Source of the DNA: JAEUMW01 sp039807745
GTDB taxonomy: Bacteria; Pseudomonadota; Gammaproteobacteria; Burkholderiales; JAEUMW01
DNA length: 28,888 nt
Assembly (NCBI GenBank): GCA_039807745.1
Contig: JBDHRV010000030.1
Coordinates: 1-28,888, forward strand
Direction: 5' to 3'
Part shown: positions 16,992-25,220 of the stretch, piece after piece
How positions within the stretch are numbered: position 1 is the first letter of the stretch
Layout of the letters: each line of letters begins with the position of its first letter
Translations under genes and position numbers: made by a program
Notes under the pieces: generated by a model
Databases searched by the model: none
What the model was told of the DNA's origin: nothing
What the model saw: only the letters and a program-made list of their open reading frames with translations

Positions 16992-19900
16992 TTGGACATC
17001 AACCGTCGGCAGTTCCTCAAAGTCTGCGCGGCCGGAGTCAGCAGTTCCAGTCTCGCCATGCTCGGCTTCTCGCCCCAGCCCGTGCTGGCAGAGGCGCGCA
17101 GTTTCAAGCTCGCACGCACGACCGAGACGCGTAATACCTGTCCCTACTGTTCGGTAGGCTGCGGGATCCTGATGTACAGCCTGGGCGATAACGCAAAGAA
17201 CGCCAAGGCCGAGATCATCCACATCGAAGGCGATCCGGATCATCCGGTGAACCGAGGTACGCTCTGTCCCAAGGGGGCCGGACTGCTCGGTTTCGTGCAC
17301 AGCGAGAACCGCCTCAAGTACCCGGAGTATCGCGCCCCCGCCAGCAACGAGTGGAAGCGCATCTCGTGGGAAGAGGCGTTCGACCGTATCGCCAAGCTGA
17401 TGAAGGCGGATCGGGATGCGAATTTCGTCGCGCAGACCGCCGACGGCCTGACCGTCAATCGCTGGCTGACCACGGGCATGCTCGCCGCGTCCGCGTCCAG
17501 CAACGAATCGGGCTACATCACGCACAAGGTGGTGCGCACCCTGGGGATGCTCGTATTCGATAATCAGGCGCGTGTCTGACACGGCCCGACGGTGGCGAGT
17601 CTCGCCCCGACGTTTGGCCGCGGTGCAATGACGAATCACTGGAGCGACATCAAGAATACCGACTTGGTCCTGATCATGGGCGGCAATGCCGCCGAAGCCC
17701 ACCCGTGCGGCTTCAAGTGGGTCACCGAAGCCAAGGCCCACAACAAGGCCAAGCTGGTGGTGGTCGATCCGCGCTTCACGCGCTCGGCGGCCATGTCGGA
17801 CTACTACGCCCCGATTCGCACCGGCACCGACATCGCGTTCCTGGGCGGCGTGATCAATTATCTGATCAGCAACGACAAGATCCAGCACGAGTACGTCAAG
17901 CACTACACCAACGCGACCTTCATCATCAACGAGAAGTTCGAGCTGAACGAAGGCATCTTCTCCGGCTACGACGAGACGAAGCGCCGCTACGACCCGAGTT
18001 CCTGGGGATACGAACTCGACCATGACGGCTACGCCAAGGTCGACGAGACGATGCAGCATCCGCGCTGCGTCTACCAGATCCTGAAGAAGCACTATTCACG
18101 GTACACACCGGAGCTGGTGTCGCAGATCTGCGGCACGCCGCAGGACGCGTTTCTCAAGGTGTGCGAGCACATCTCCTCGACCGCCGCGCCGAACCGTGTC
18201 ATGACGATCATGTACGCGCTCGGCTGGACGCAGCACTCCCAAGGTTCCCAGATGATCCGGACCGGCGCGATGGTGCAGCTTCTCCTCGGCAACATCGGCC
18301 TGCCGGGCGGCGGTATGAACGCCCTGCGCGGTCATTCGAACATCCAGGGCCTGACCGACCTCGGACTCCTGAGCAACCTGCTCACGGGCTACATGACGCT
18401 GCCGGGCGAGAAGGAGCAGGACTACGAGAAGTACGTGGCGGCGCGCACACTCAAGCCGCTGCGCCCGAACCAGGTGAACTACTGGCAGAATTTTCCCAAG
18501 TTCCAGGTCAGCCTGATGAAGGCGTGGTACGGCAAGGCGGCGACGAAGGAGAACAACTGGGCCTTCGAGTATCTGCCCAAGCTCGACAAGCAGTACGACG
18601 TGCTGCAGGCGTTCGAGCTGATGGGACAGGGGAAGATGAACGGCTACATCTGCCAGGGGTTCAACCCGCTCGCTTCGTTCCCGAACAAGGCCAAGATCAT
18701 CCACGGGCTGTCGAAGCTCAAGTTCCTGGTGACGATGGATCCGCTTGCCACCGAGACCTCGGAATTCTGGAAGAACTTCGGCCCCTACAACGACGTCGAT
18801 CCGGCGAAGATCCAGACGGAGGTCTTCCGGCTTCCGACCACGTGCTTCGCGGAAGAGGACGGGTCGATCGTCAATTCCGGCCGCTGGCTGCAGTGGCACT
18901 GGAAGGGCGCCGAGGGACCGGGTGAGGCCTTGACAGATCCGGAAATCATGGCCGAACTCTTCGTCCGCCTGCGTGCACTCTATGCCAAGGATGGCGGCGC
19001 ATTCCCGGACCCCATCATGAACCTCGAATGGTCGTACAGGATTCCGACCGAGCCTTCACCCGAAGAGTTGGCCAAGGAGTACAACGGTCGTGCCCTCGTC
19101 GACCTGACCGATCCAAAGGATCCGACGAAGGTGCTGCTGAAGGCGGGCGAGCAGGTGCCCGGCTTCGCGATGTTGCGCGACGACGGCTCGACCGCGTGCG
19201 GGTGCTGGATCTTCGCCGGCTGCTGGACCCAGGCCGGCAACCAGATGGCGCGGCGGGACAACAGCGATCCCTACGGCATCGGCCAGACGCTGAACTGGGC
19301 GTGGTCGTGGCCCGCGAACCGGCGCGTCCTGTACAACCGGGCCTCCAGCGATGCCGCCGGCAAGCCGTGGAACCCGCACCACAAGCTCGTGTTCTGGACC
19401 GGGGACAAATGGGGCGGATCGGACGTGCCGGACATGCCGCCGACCGCGGCACCGGACCAGAACGTCGGACCCTTCATCATGAACGCCGAAGGTGTGGCGC
19501 GGCTCTTCGCGCCGACTGGCCTCGCCGACGGGCCGCTGCCGGAACACTACGAGCCCTTCGAATCACCGGTGCCGGTGAACCTGATGAACCCCAAGAACCC
19601 GAAGGCGTTCTCCAATCCGGCGGCGCGCGTGTTCAAGGGGGACATGGAGGCCTTCGGCACCTCGAAGGACTTTCCGTACGCGGCGACGACCTACCGCCTG
19701 ACCGAGCATTTCCACTACTGGACCAAGCACGTGGACGTGTGCGCGATCATCCAGCCGCAGCAGTTCGTGGAGATCGGCGAGGAACTGGCGAAGGAGAAAG
19801 GGGTCAAGGCCGGCGACAAGGTGAAGGTGCGCTCGAACCGCGGCGAGATCATCGCCGTCGCGGTCGTGACCAAGCGCATCAAGCCGCTCGACTGCGGCGG

Positions 19901-20057
19901 CGTGAAGGTGCATCACGTGGGCATCCCGATCCACTGGGGCTTCAAGGGGGTGGCGCGCATGGGCTACCTCGCGAACACCTTGACGCCTTTCGTGGGCGAC
20001 GCGAACACCCAGACGCCCGAGTTCAAGTCGTTCGTCGTGAACATCGAGAAAGCGTAG
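16992..20057 (+). CDS. fdnG: Formate dehydrogenase-N/O type, catalytic alpha subunit, selenoprotein (Sec196)
   Basis: The 1021-aa molybdenum or tungsten bis-MGD enzyme oxidises formate to CO2 on the periplasmic side. A Tat signal 'NRRQFLKV' (residues 4-11) ends near 'PVLAEA'. The N-terminal [4Fe-4S] cysteines are Cys50, Cys53, Cys57 and Cys92 ('CPYCSVGCG', 'LCPKG'). The codon at 17577-17579 is TGA, in 'NQARV-U-HGPTVASLAPTFG', the selenocysteine site of E. coli FdnG and at the same residue number, 196. A SECIS hairpin follows, so the TGA is read as Sec and the two flanking frames (16992-17579 and 17580-20057) are one gene. The start is TTG at 16992, with a perfect TAAGGAGG 7 bases upstream. 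The C-terminal MGD-binding domain includes 'VKAGDKVKVRSNRGEI' and 'VGIPIHWGF'. It could equally be named fdoG; paralogue type is not decidable here. Confidence 0.97.
17577..17609 (+). promoter_or_regulatory. Selenocysteine UGA codon with bacterial SECIS element in fdnG
   Basis: TGA at 17577-17579 is followed by CACGGCCCGA and then a hairpin at 17590-17609. The 7-bp stem is CGG-GGCG paired with CGCC-CCG, carries a single bulged T at 17593, and closes on the 5-base loop AGTCT. E. coli fdhF and fdnG SECIS elements have the same plan: a UGA, a spacer of about 11 bases, a short stem with one bulged U and a loop containing GU. SelB, encoded downstream at 25221-27161, binds this apical hairpin and delivers Sec-tRNA. 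The sequence just after the TGA (CACGGCCC) is identical to that in the E. coli genes. Confidence 0.92.
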
Positions 20058-20066
20058 GGGGGCGCC

Positions 20067-20963
20067 ATGGCATCGCTACAATCGTTGGACATCAAGCAGC
20101 GCTCGGCGACCACCACCTCCTCGCCTTCGGTGCGCCGTCAGACCGAGGTCTCCAAGCTCATCGATGTTTCCAAGTGCATCGGCTGCAAGGCCTGCCAGGT
20201 GGCGTGCATGGAATGGAACGACATCCGCGACGAGGTCGGGGTCAACGTCGGCGTGTACGACAACCCGCCCAACCTCACGGAGAACTCGTGGACGGTGATG
20301 CGCTTCACCGAGTACGAGAACACCGAAGCCAACCGGCTGGAGTGGCTGATCCGCAAGGATGGCTGCATGCACTGCGCCGACCCGGGCTGCCTCAAGGCGT
20401 GCCCCTCGCCAGGCGCCATCGTGCAGTATTCGAACGGCATCGTCGACTTCGTGCAGGAGAACTGCATCGGCTGCGGCTACTGCGTCGCCGGCTGCCCGTT
20501 CGATGTGCCGCGCATCTCGCGCAAGGACAACAAGGCCTACAAGTGCACGCTGTGCTCCGATCGCGTCGCGGTCGGGCTGGAGCCGGCCTGTGTCAAGACC
20601 TGCCCCACCGGCGCGATCACCTTCGGCAGCAAGGAGGACATGATCGAGCACGGTCAGGAGCGCATCGTCGATCTCAAGGAGCGTGGCTTCCAGAATGCGG
20701 GGCTCTACGATCCGCCGGGTGTCGGCGGCACGCACGTGATGTACGTGCTGCAGCACGCTGACCGCCCCGAGATCTACCACGGCCTGCCGAACGATCCGTC
20801 GATCAGTCCCACGGTCAGTCTGTGGAAGGGAGCGTTCAAGCCACTGGCGCTGCTTGCGATGGGCATGACCGCGCTCGGCGGCTTCTTCCACTACATCAAG
20901 GTCGGCCGCTACGACGTGGACGCTCACGCGCCGGACGAGGAACACGAAGAGGAGGTCCGCTGA
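20067..20963 (+). CDS. fdnH: Formate dehydrogenase iron-sulfur beta subunit
   Basis: The 298-aa electron-transfer subunit carries four [4Fe-4S] clusters, seen as sixteen cysteines: 37/40/43/47 ('CIGCKACQVAC'), 100/103/108/112, 133/136/139/143 ('CIGCGYCVAGC') and 160/163/175/179 ('CTLC...CVKTC'). A single C-terminal transmembrane helix, 'PLALLAMGMTALGGFFHYI', anchors it to the membrane at about residues 264-282. It passes electrons from FdnG in the periplasm to the hemes of FdnI. The gene starts 9 bases after the fdnG stop, with GGGGGG upstream of the ATG. Its C-terminal tail is acidic and shorter than that of some homologues. Confidence 0.96.
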   Translation: MASLQSLDIKQRSATTTSSPSVRRQTEVSKLIDVSKCIGCKACQVACMEWNDIRDEVGVNVGVYDNPPNLTENSWTVMRFTEYENTEANRLEWLIRKDGCMHCADPGCLKACPSPGAIVQYSNGIVDFVQENCIGCGYCVAGCPFDVPRISRKDNKAYKCTLCSDRVAVGLEPACVKTCPTGAITFGSKEDMIEHGQERIVDLKERGFQNAGLYDPPGVGGTHVMYVLQHADRPEIYHGLPNDPSISPTVSLWKGAFKPLALLAMGMTALGGFFHYIKVGRYDVDAHAPDEEHEEEVR

Positions 20964-20964
20964 C

Positions 20965-21582
20965 ATGAACGGAATGATCCGGCGCTACACCGATTCCGAA
21001 CGCATCAACCACTGGATCGTCGCGATCCTGTTCATCCTGTCGGGCCTGTCCGGGCTCGCCCTGTTTCATCCGGCAACGAGCTGGCTCGCGGGTCTGTTCG
21101 GCGGCGGTCCGTGGACGCGCGTGCTGCATCCGTTCTTCGGCGTCTTCACGTTCGTGGCGTTCCTCGCGATCATGGCGCGCTTCTGGCACCACAACATGAT
21201 CAACCAGAACGATCGCAAGTGGCTGACGATGATGGGTGACGTGATCGCCAACCGCGATGCCGCTTACCCCGAAGTCGGGAAGTACAACGCGGCGCAGAAG
21301 CTTCTGTTCTGGACCCTCGTCACCTGCATGATCCTCCTGTTCGTCACCGGGTTCCTGTTCTGGCGCCCCTGGTTCGCCCAGTATTTTCCGATCGGCGTGG
21401 TGCGACTGGGCGCGCTCGTGCATTCGCTGGTGGCAACGGTGGCGATCATCGCCGTGATCGTGCACATCTACGCCGCGATCTGGGTCAAGGGCGCCATCGG
21501 CGGCATGACGACCGGGTGGGTGTCCGAGAAATGGGCGCGGGTGCACCATCCGGGCTGGTATCGCGAGGTCACCAGACGTTAA
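20965..21582 (+). CDS. fdnI: Formate dehydrogenase cytochrome b556 gamma subunit
   Basis: The 205-aa inner-membrane cytochrome b transfers electrons from FdnH to quinone. Four transmembrane helices are evident. Candidate axial heme ligands are His16 ('RINHWIV'), His55 ('RVLHPFFG'), His153 ('LVHSLV') and His167 ('VIVHIYAAIW'). These line up with His18, His57, His155 and His169 of E. coli FdnI with a constant offset of 2, so both b hemes should be present. The start is 1 base after the fdnH stop, with GAGG upstream. The C-terminus 'WVSEKWARVHHPGWYREV' is family-typical. Confidence 0.95.
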   Translation: MNGMIRRYTDSERINHWIVAILFILSGLSGLALFHPATSWLAGLFGGGPWTRVLHPFFGVFTFVAFLAIMARFWHHNMINQNDRKWLTMMGDVIANRDAAYPEVGKYNAAQKLLFWTLVTCMILLFVTGFLFWRPWFAQYFPIGVVRLGALVHSLVATVAIIAVIVHIYAAIWVKGAIGGMTTGWVSEKWARVHHPGWYREVTRR

Positions 21583-21630
21583 GCTTTCAGGCCCCAGTCT
21601 TCAGGTTGCCCGTCGGGCACGAGGGACAGG

Positions 21631-22557
21631 ATGCAGCAAAGAATGATGACGCCGGAGGAGATCGCCGTTCAGGCGGCCGGCGACATCCCGTTCTTGCGCT
21701 TGCCCGATCGCCACAGCGTGTTCTCCGACCGCTCCGCGCGACTGCGTCAGCTCGCGTCCGGCAGCACACTGGGCGGCTACCTCGAACTCATGGCGCGGGT
21801 GGCCGATCTGCAGCAGGCGCTGCTGACCGATCAGCCACCGTTTCCACTGCCGAGCAGCGAGCACGTGGCGCAATGTCGCGAGCACGCCATGCCGCCGCTC
21901 AACGCCCAGACCCTGCGGCGCGACCCGCTGTGGCATGACCTGTTGCGGCGGATGCTGCGCACCCTCGCGGCGGATGCGGAGGGCGGGCTGCGCACCGCGT
22001 TGGTCGGGCTCGAAGGCCGTCGCGGCGAGTTCTACGAGGCGCAGGCGAGCCGCTTGCTCGCCAACGTCCCGGTCGGGATCGATCCGGCGACCGCTCCGTT
22101 CATTGGCGCCGCGCTGCAGGTGTACTGGACGCATCTGGTGACGATGCTCGGCCAGGAGTGCTTCGGACGCATCGATATACCGAACATCTGCCCCTGCTGC
22201 GGATCGCCGCCGGTGGCGAGCGTCGTGCGCATCGGCGGAGACGGCGGCTATCGCTTCCTGCACTGCTCGCTGTGCGCCGCCGAGTGGCACATGGTGCGGG
22301 TGAAGTGCTCGAGTTGCGGCACCACCAAAGGCATTCACTACTTCGAGGTCGAGGGTGGCTCGCCGGCGATCAAGGCCGAATGCTGCGACGAGTGCGACAC
22401 CTATCTGAAGATCTTCTATCAGAACAAGGATGCTCAGGTCGAACCGGTGGCCGATCACCTTGCCTCGATCGCCCTCGACCTGCTGGTGTCCGATACCGGC
22501 AAGTCGGCGAGCGGGGTGAATCTGCTTTTCGTTCACGGCGACGAGAACGCGGCCTGA
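21631..22557 (+). CDS. fdhE: Formate dehydrogenase accessory protein FdhE
   Basis: The 308-aa cytosolic protein is required for assembly of membrane formate dehydrogenases and interacts with the catalytic subunit. The C-terminal half contains rubredoxin-like metal sites: 'CPCCGSPPVASVV' (about residues 189-201), 'HCSLCAAEWHMVRVKCSSCG' and 'CCDECDTYLK'. The N-terminal half is helical. Length is normal for FdhE. It lies 48 bases after fdnI, and its TGA shares one base with the selA ATG (TGATG), implying coupled translation. An alternative start at 21646 would shorten it by 5 residues. Confidence 0.93.
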   Translation: MQQRMMTPEEIAVQAAGDIPFLRLPDRHSVFSDRSARLRQLASGSTLGGYLELMARVADLQQALLTDQPPFPLPSSEHVAQCREHAMPPLNAQTLRRDPLWHDLLRRMLRTLAADAEGGLRTALVGLEGRRGEFYEAQASRLLANVPVGIDPATAPFIGAALQVYWTHLVTMLGQECFGRIDIPNICPCCGSPPVASVVRIGGDGGYRFLHCSLCAAEWHMVRVKCSSCGTTKGIHYFEVEGGSPAIKAECCDECDTYLKIFYQNKDAQVEPVADHLASIALDLLVSDTGKSASGVNLLFVHGDENAA

Positions 22558-23954
22558 TGCCTGACGCCCTGCCGCTGCGGCTGCCCTCGGTGGACCGTCT
22601 CATGCAGCAGCCGGCGATGCTCGATCTCGCCGAGCTTCATGGTCGCAGCGAAGTCGTACGCGGCGTGCGCGAGGTTCTGGCGCAGTTGCGGCAAGCCGCG
22701 CTCGCCGGCCGCGCCGATGCCGACGCCAGCAGCGACGTCGGTGCTCTCCTGCGCGAGCGCCTCGCGCAGCGGCTGCGGCCGCAGTTGCAGCGCGTCTACA
22801 ACCTCACCGGCACGGTGCTGCACACCAACCTCGGCCGCGCCCTGCTCCCGGACAACGCAGTCGCGCATGTCGCGATGGCGATGTGCCAGCCGTGCAATCT
22901 GGAATTCGACCTCGAGGACGGCGAGCGCGGCGATCGCGACCAGCTGGTCGAAGAACTGCTGTGCGAGCTGACCGGCGCCGAGGCAGCGACCGTCGTCAAC
23001 AACAACGCGGCGGCGGTGCTGCTCACCGTCGCGGCGCTGGCCGCGCGGCGGAAGGTAGTCGTCTCGCGCGGCGAGCTGGTGGAGATCGGCGGCGCCTTCC
23101 GCATGCCCGACGTCATGGCCGCAGCCGGCGCCGCGCTCAAGGAGATCGGCACGACCAACCGCACCCATGCGCGGGACTACGCCAACGCCATCGACGGCGA
23201 CACGGCGTTGCTGATGAAGGTGCACACCAGCAACTATGCGATCAGCGGTTTCACCACCAGCGTCGCCGAAGACACGGTCGCACGCATCGCCCATGATGCC
23301 GGTCTGCCGATGGCAGTCGACCTGGGCAGCGGCAGCCTCGTCGATCTGTCGCGCTACGGACTGCCGAAAGAGCCGGTCGTGCAGGATGTCGTGGCAGCCG
23401 GCGCCGACGTCGTCACCTTCAGCGGCGACAAGCTGCTCGGCGGTCCGCAGTCGGGACTGGTGGTGGGCCGGAAGGCGCACATCCAGCGCATCAAGAAGCA
23501 TCCGCTCAAGCGCGCGCTGCGCGTGTCCAAGATCACCCTCGCGGCCCTGGAAGCGACACTGCACCTGTACCGCGACCCGGACCGACTGGCCGCCCGGCTG
23601 CCGACGCTGCGGCTGCTCACCCGACCGCAACCGGAGATCGCGGCGCTGGCGGCGCGGCTGCAGCCACCGCTCGCGGTGGCCGTGGGAGATGCGTTCCGGG
23701 TGACGATAGAGGACGCATCGAGCCAGATCGGCAGCGGATCGCTTCCGGTCGATCGCCTGCCGAGCGTCGCTCTGACGATCGCGCCCAACCTCTCCGGGAA
23801 GCGCGGCGCAGGCACCGCCCTGAGCCAGCTCGCCACACGCTTTCGCCGACTCCCGATCCCGGTCATCGGCCGCATCGCGGACGGCTGCCTGCGGTTCGAC
23901 CTGCGCTGCCTCGAAGACGAAGCGCGCTTCGTCGAGCAACTGGCGAAGCTGTGA
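22557..23954 (+). CDS. selA: L-seryl-tRNA(Sec) selenium transferase (Sec synthase)
   Basis: The 465-aa cytosolic PLP enzyme converts Ser-tRNA-Sec to Sec-tRNA-Sec using selenophosphate. The PLP-bearing lysine is Lys292 in 'TFSGDKLLGGPQSGLVVG', matching Lys295 of E. coli SelA. Other family boxes are 'NLTGTVLHTNLGRALL', 'EAATVVNNNAAAVLL', 'EIGTTNRTHARDY' and 'MAVDLGSGSLVDLSRYG'. The ATG at 22557 is set by the one-base overlap with the fdhE stop; the open frame extends far upstream but is not coding there. It sits between fdhE and the PepSY-TM gene in the same operon. Confidence 0.97.
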   Translation: MPDALPLRLPSVDRLMQQPAMLDLAELHGRSEVVRGVREVLAQLRQAALAGRADADASSDVGALLRERLAQRLRPQLQRVYNLTGTVLHTNLGRALLPDNAVAHVAMAMCQPCNLEFDLEDGERGDRDQLVEELLCELTGAEAATVVNNNAAAVLLTVAALAARRKVVVSRGELVEIGGAFRMPDVMAAAGAALKEIGTTNRTHARDYANAIDGDTALLMKVHTSNYAISGFTTSVAEDTVARIAHDAGLPMAVDLGSGSLVDLSRYGLPKEPVVQDVVAAGADVVTFSGDKLLGGPQSGLVVGRKAHIQRIKKHPLKRALRVSKITLAALEATLHLYRDPDRLAARLPTLRLLTRPQPEIAALAARLQPPLAVAVGDAFRVTIEDASSQIGSGSLPVDRLPSVALTIAPNLSGKRGAGTALSQLATRFRRLPIPVIGRIADGCLRFDLRCLEDEARFVEQLAKL

Positions 23955-23960
23955 GGAACC

Positions 23961-25211
23961 ATGCCGGCGCAGGGTCGCAGACGGCTGTGGGTGCTGATCC
24001 ATCGCTGGCTCGGCGTCGGACTCGGGGTCTGGTTCGCGCTGGTCGGCATCACCGGCAGCATCCTGGTCTACGAGGTGCCGATCGATGCATTCCTGAATCC
24101 ACAACTGTTGCGCAACACCCTGCCCGGCCCCTGGCTGTCACCGGAAACCATACACGACCGGGTGACGCGGGAGTTCGGCCCCGCGCGCATCGAGCGCCTC
24201 ACGTTGCCAGCCGCGCCAGCGGACGTCTACCGGGCGATCGTTCGCGTCGGCCCGCGCGTGCGCATCGCACCGGCACGCGTGGAGGCGACGTTCAATCCCG
24301 TGAACGGCGAACTGCTCGGAACACGTGATGCGGCGGCGCGCGGGCTGGCGCGCCCGCACCTCATGAAGACGATCTACGACTTTCACCGCAACGTCCTGCT
24401 CGGCAACGCCGGCTCCAACCTGGTCGGCATCGCGGGTTTCCTGATGCTCGCATCCGCCCTCACCGGCATGTACGCGGCGTGGCCGCGCCAGCGCAGCGGC
24501 TGGAAGCGGCTGGTGACGGTCAAGCTGCGCGCCAACGCGACGCGGCTGCTGTTCGACATTCACCGCTCGCTCGGTTCGGTGATCTGCCTGCTGCTGCTGC
24601 TGGCGACGGTGACGGGAAGCACACTGGTCTATCTCAACTATGCCCGTGACCTCGTCGGCCTGTTCTCGAAGGTGGCGCCGTTTCCCGTCGTGCCGTGGCG
24701 CGACGACCCGCAGGCGAGCTGGCCGTCGTTCGGTGAGCTGGTCGAACAGGTGCAGGCGGCGCACCCCGGGCAGACCATCACCGAGATCCATATCCCGACG
24801 CGACTTCCCGGGGGCTATCTCTTCTACCTGCGCGCACCCGGCGACGTTCACCGGCTGGGCGACACGCTGGTCTGGGTCGACCCGGCGACGGGAGATTCTC
24901 TCCTCGAGCGCGGCGATCGCACCCGGACCGCCGGCGAGACCTTCATGCACTGGCTGTTTCCCCTGCACAGCGGCACGGCGTTCGGCACGCCCGGACTCGT
25001 CGCGATGTTCGCGACCGGTCTTGCGCCACTGCTCCTCATCTCGACCGGTCTCTGGGTGTGGCTGCGCAAGCGGCGCGCCGCGCAGATCGAGCTGCGGCGA
25101 AGAAGCGAGCAGGAAACGCTGGCAAGCCGGGAGCGCACCGCCGAGCGATCCGTCTCGCCGCCCGTCTCGACCCCGTTCGCGGCCGGCATTGCCCGCGCGG
25201 CCCCCGAGTAG
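23961..25211 (+). CDS. PepSY-associated transmembrane (PepSY_TM) family protein
   Basis: The 416-aa inner-membrane protein has four predicted transmembrane segments, at about residues 9-32, 154-174, 203-225 and 351-374. The pattern is that of PepSY_TM proteins: 'LIHRWLGVGLGVWFALVGITG' at the start, 'DFHRNVL', 'FDIHRSLG' and 'MHWLFPLHSGTAFG', each with a histidine at a helix edge. Two PepSY-like periplasmic domains lie between helices 1-2 and 3-4, the second with 'VWVDPATGDSLLERGDRTR'. The C-terminal tail of about 40 residues is Arg/Glu- and Ser/Pro-rich. Family members are linked to iron uptake and proposed electron transfer, but no function is firmly set. It starts 6 bases after selA and ends 9 bases before selB, so it is co-transcribed with the selenocysteine genes. 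A role in selenium or redox handling is only inferred. Confidence 0.88.
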   Translation: MPAQGRRRLWVLIHRWLGVGLGVWFALVGITGSILVYEVPIDAFLNPQLLRNTLPGPWLSPETIHDRVTREFGPARIERLTLPAAPADVYRAIVRVGPRVRIAPARVEATFNPVNGELLGTRDAAARGLARPHLMKTIYDFHRNVLLGNAGSNLVGIAGFLMLASALTGMYAAWPRQRSGWKRLVTVKLRANATRLLFDIHRSLGSVICLLLLLATVTGSTLVYLNYARDLVGLFSKVAPFPVVPWRDDPQASWPSFGELVEQVQAAHPGQTITEIHIPTRLPGGYLFYLRAPGDVHRLGDTLVWVDPATGDSLLERGDRTRTAGETFMHWLFPLHSGTAFGTPGLVAMFATGLAPLLLISTGLWVWLRKRRAAQIELRRRSEQETLASRERTAERSVSPPVSTPFAAGIARAAPE

Positions 25212-25220
25212 GCGCGCGCC

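Noticed and set aside
17577..17591. Nonsense mutation or frameshift breaking fdnG
   Set aside because: Frame is kept across the TGA, the position equals Sec196 of the E. coli enzyme, a SECIS hairpin follows and the Sec machinery is encoded downstream.
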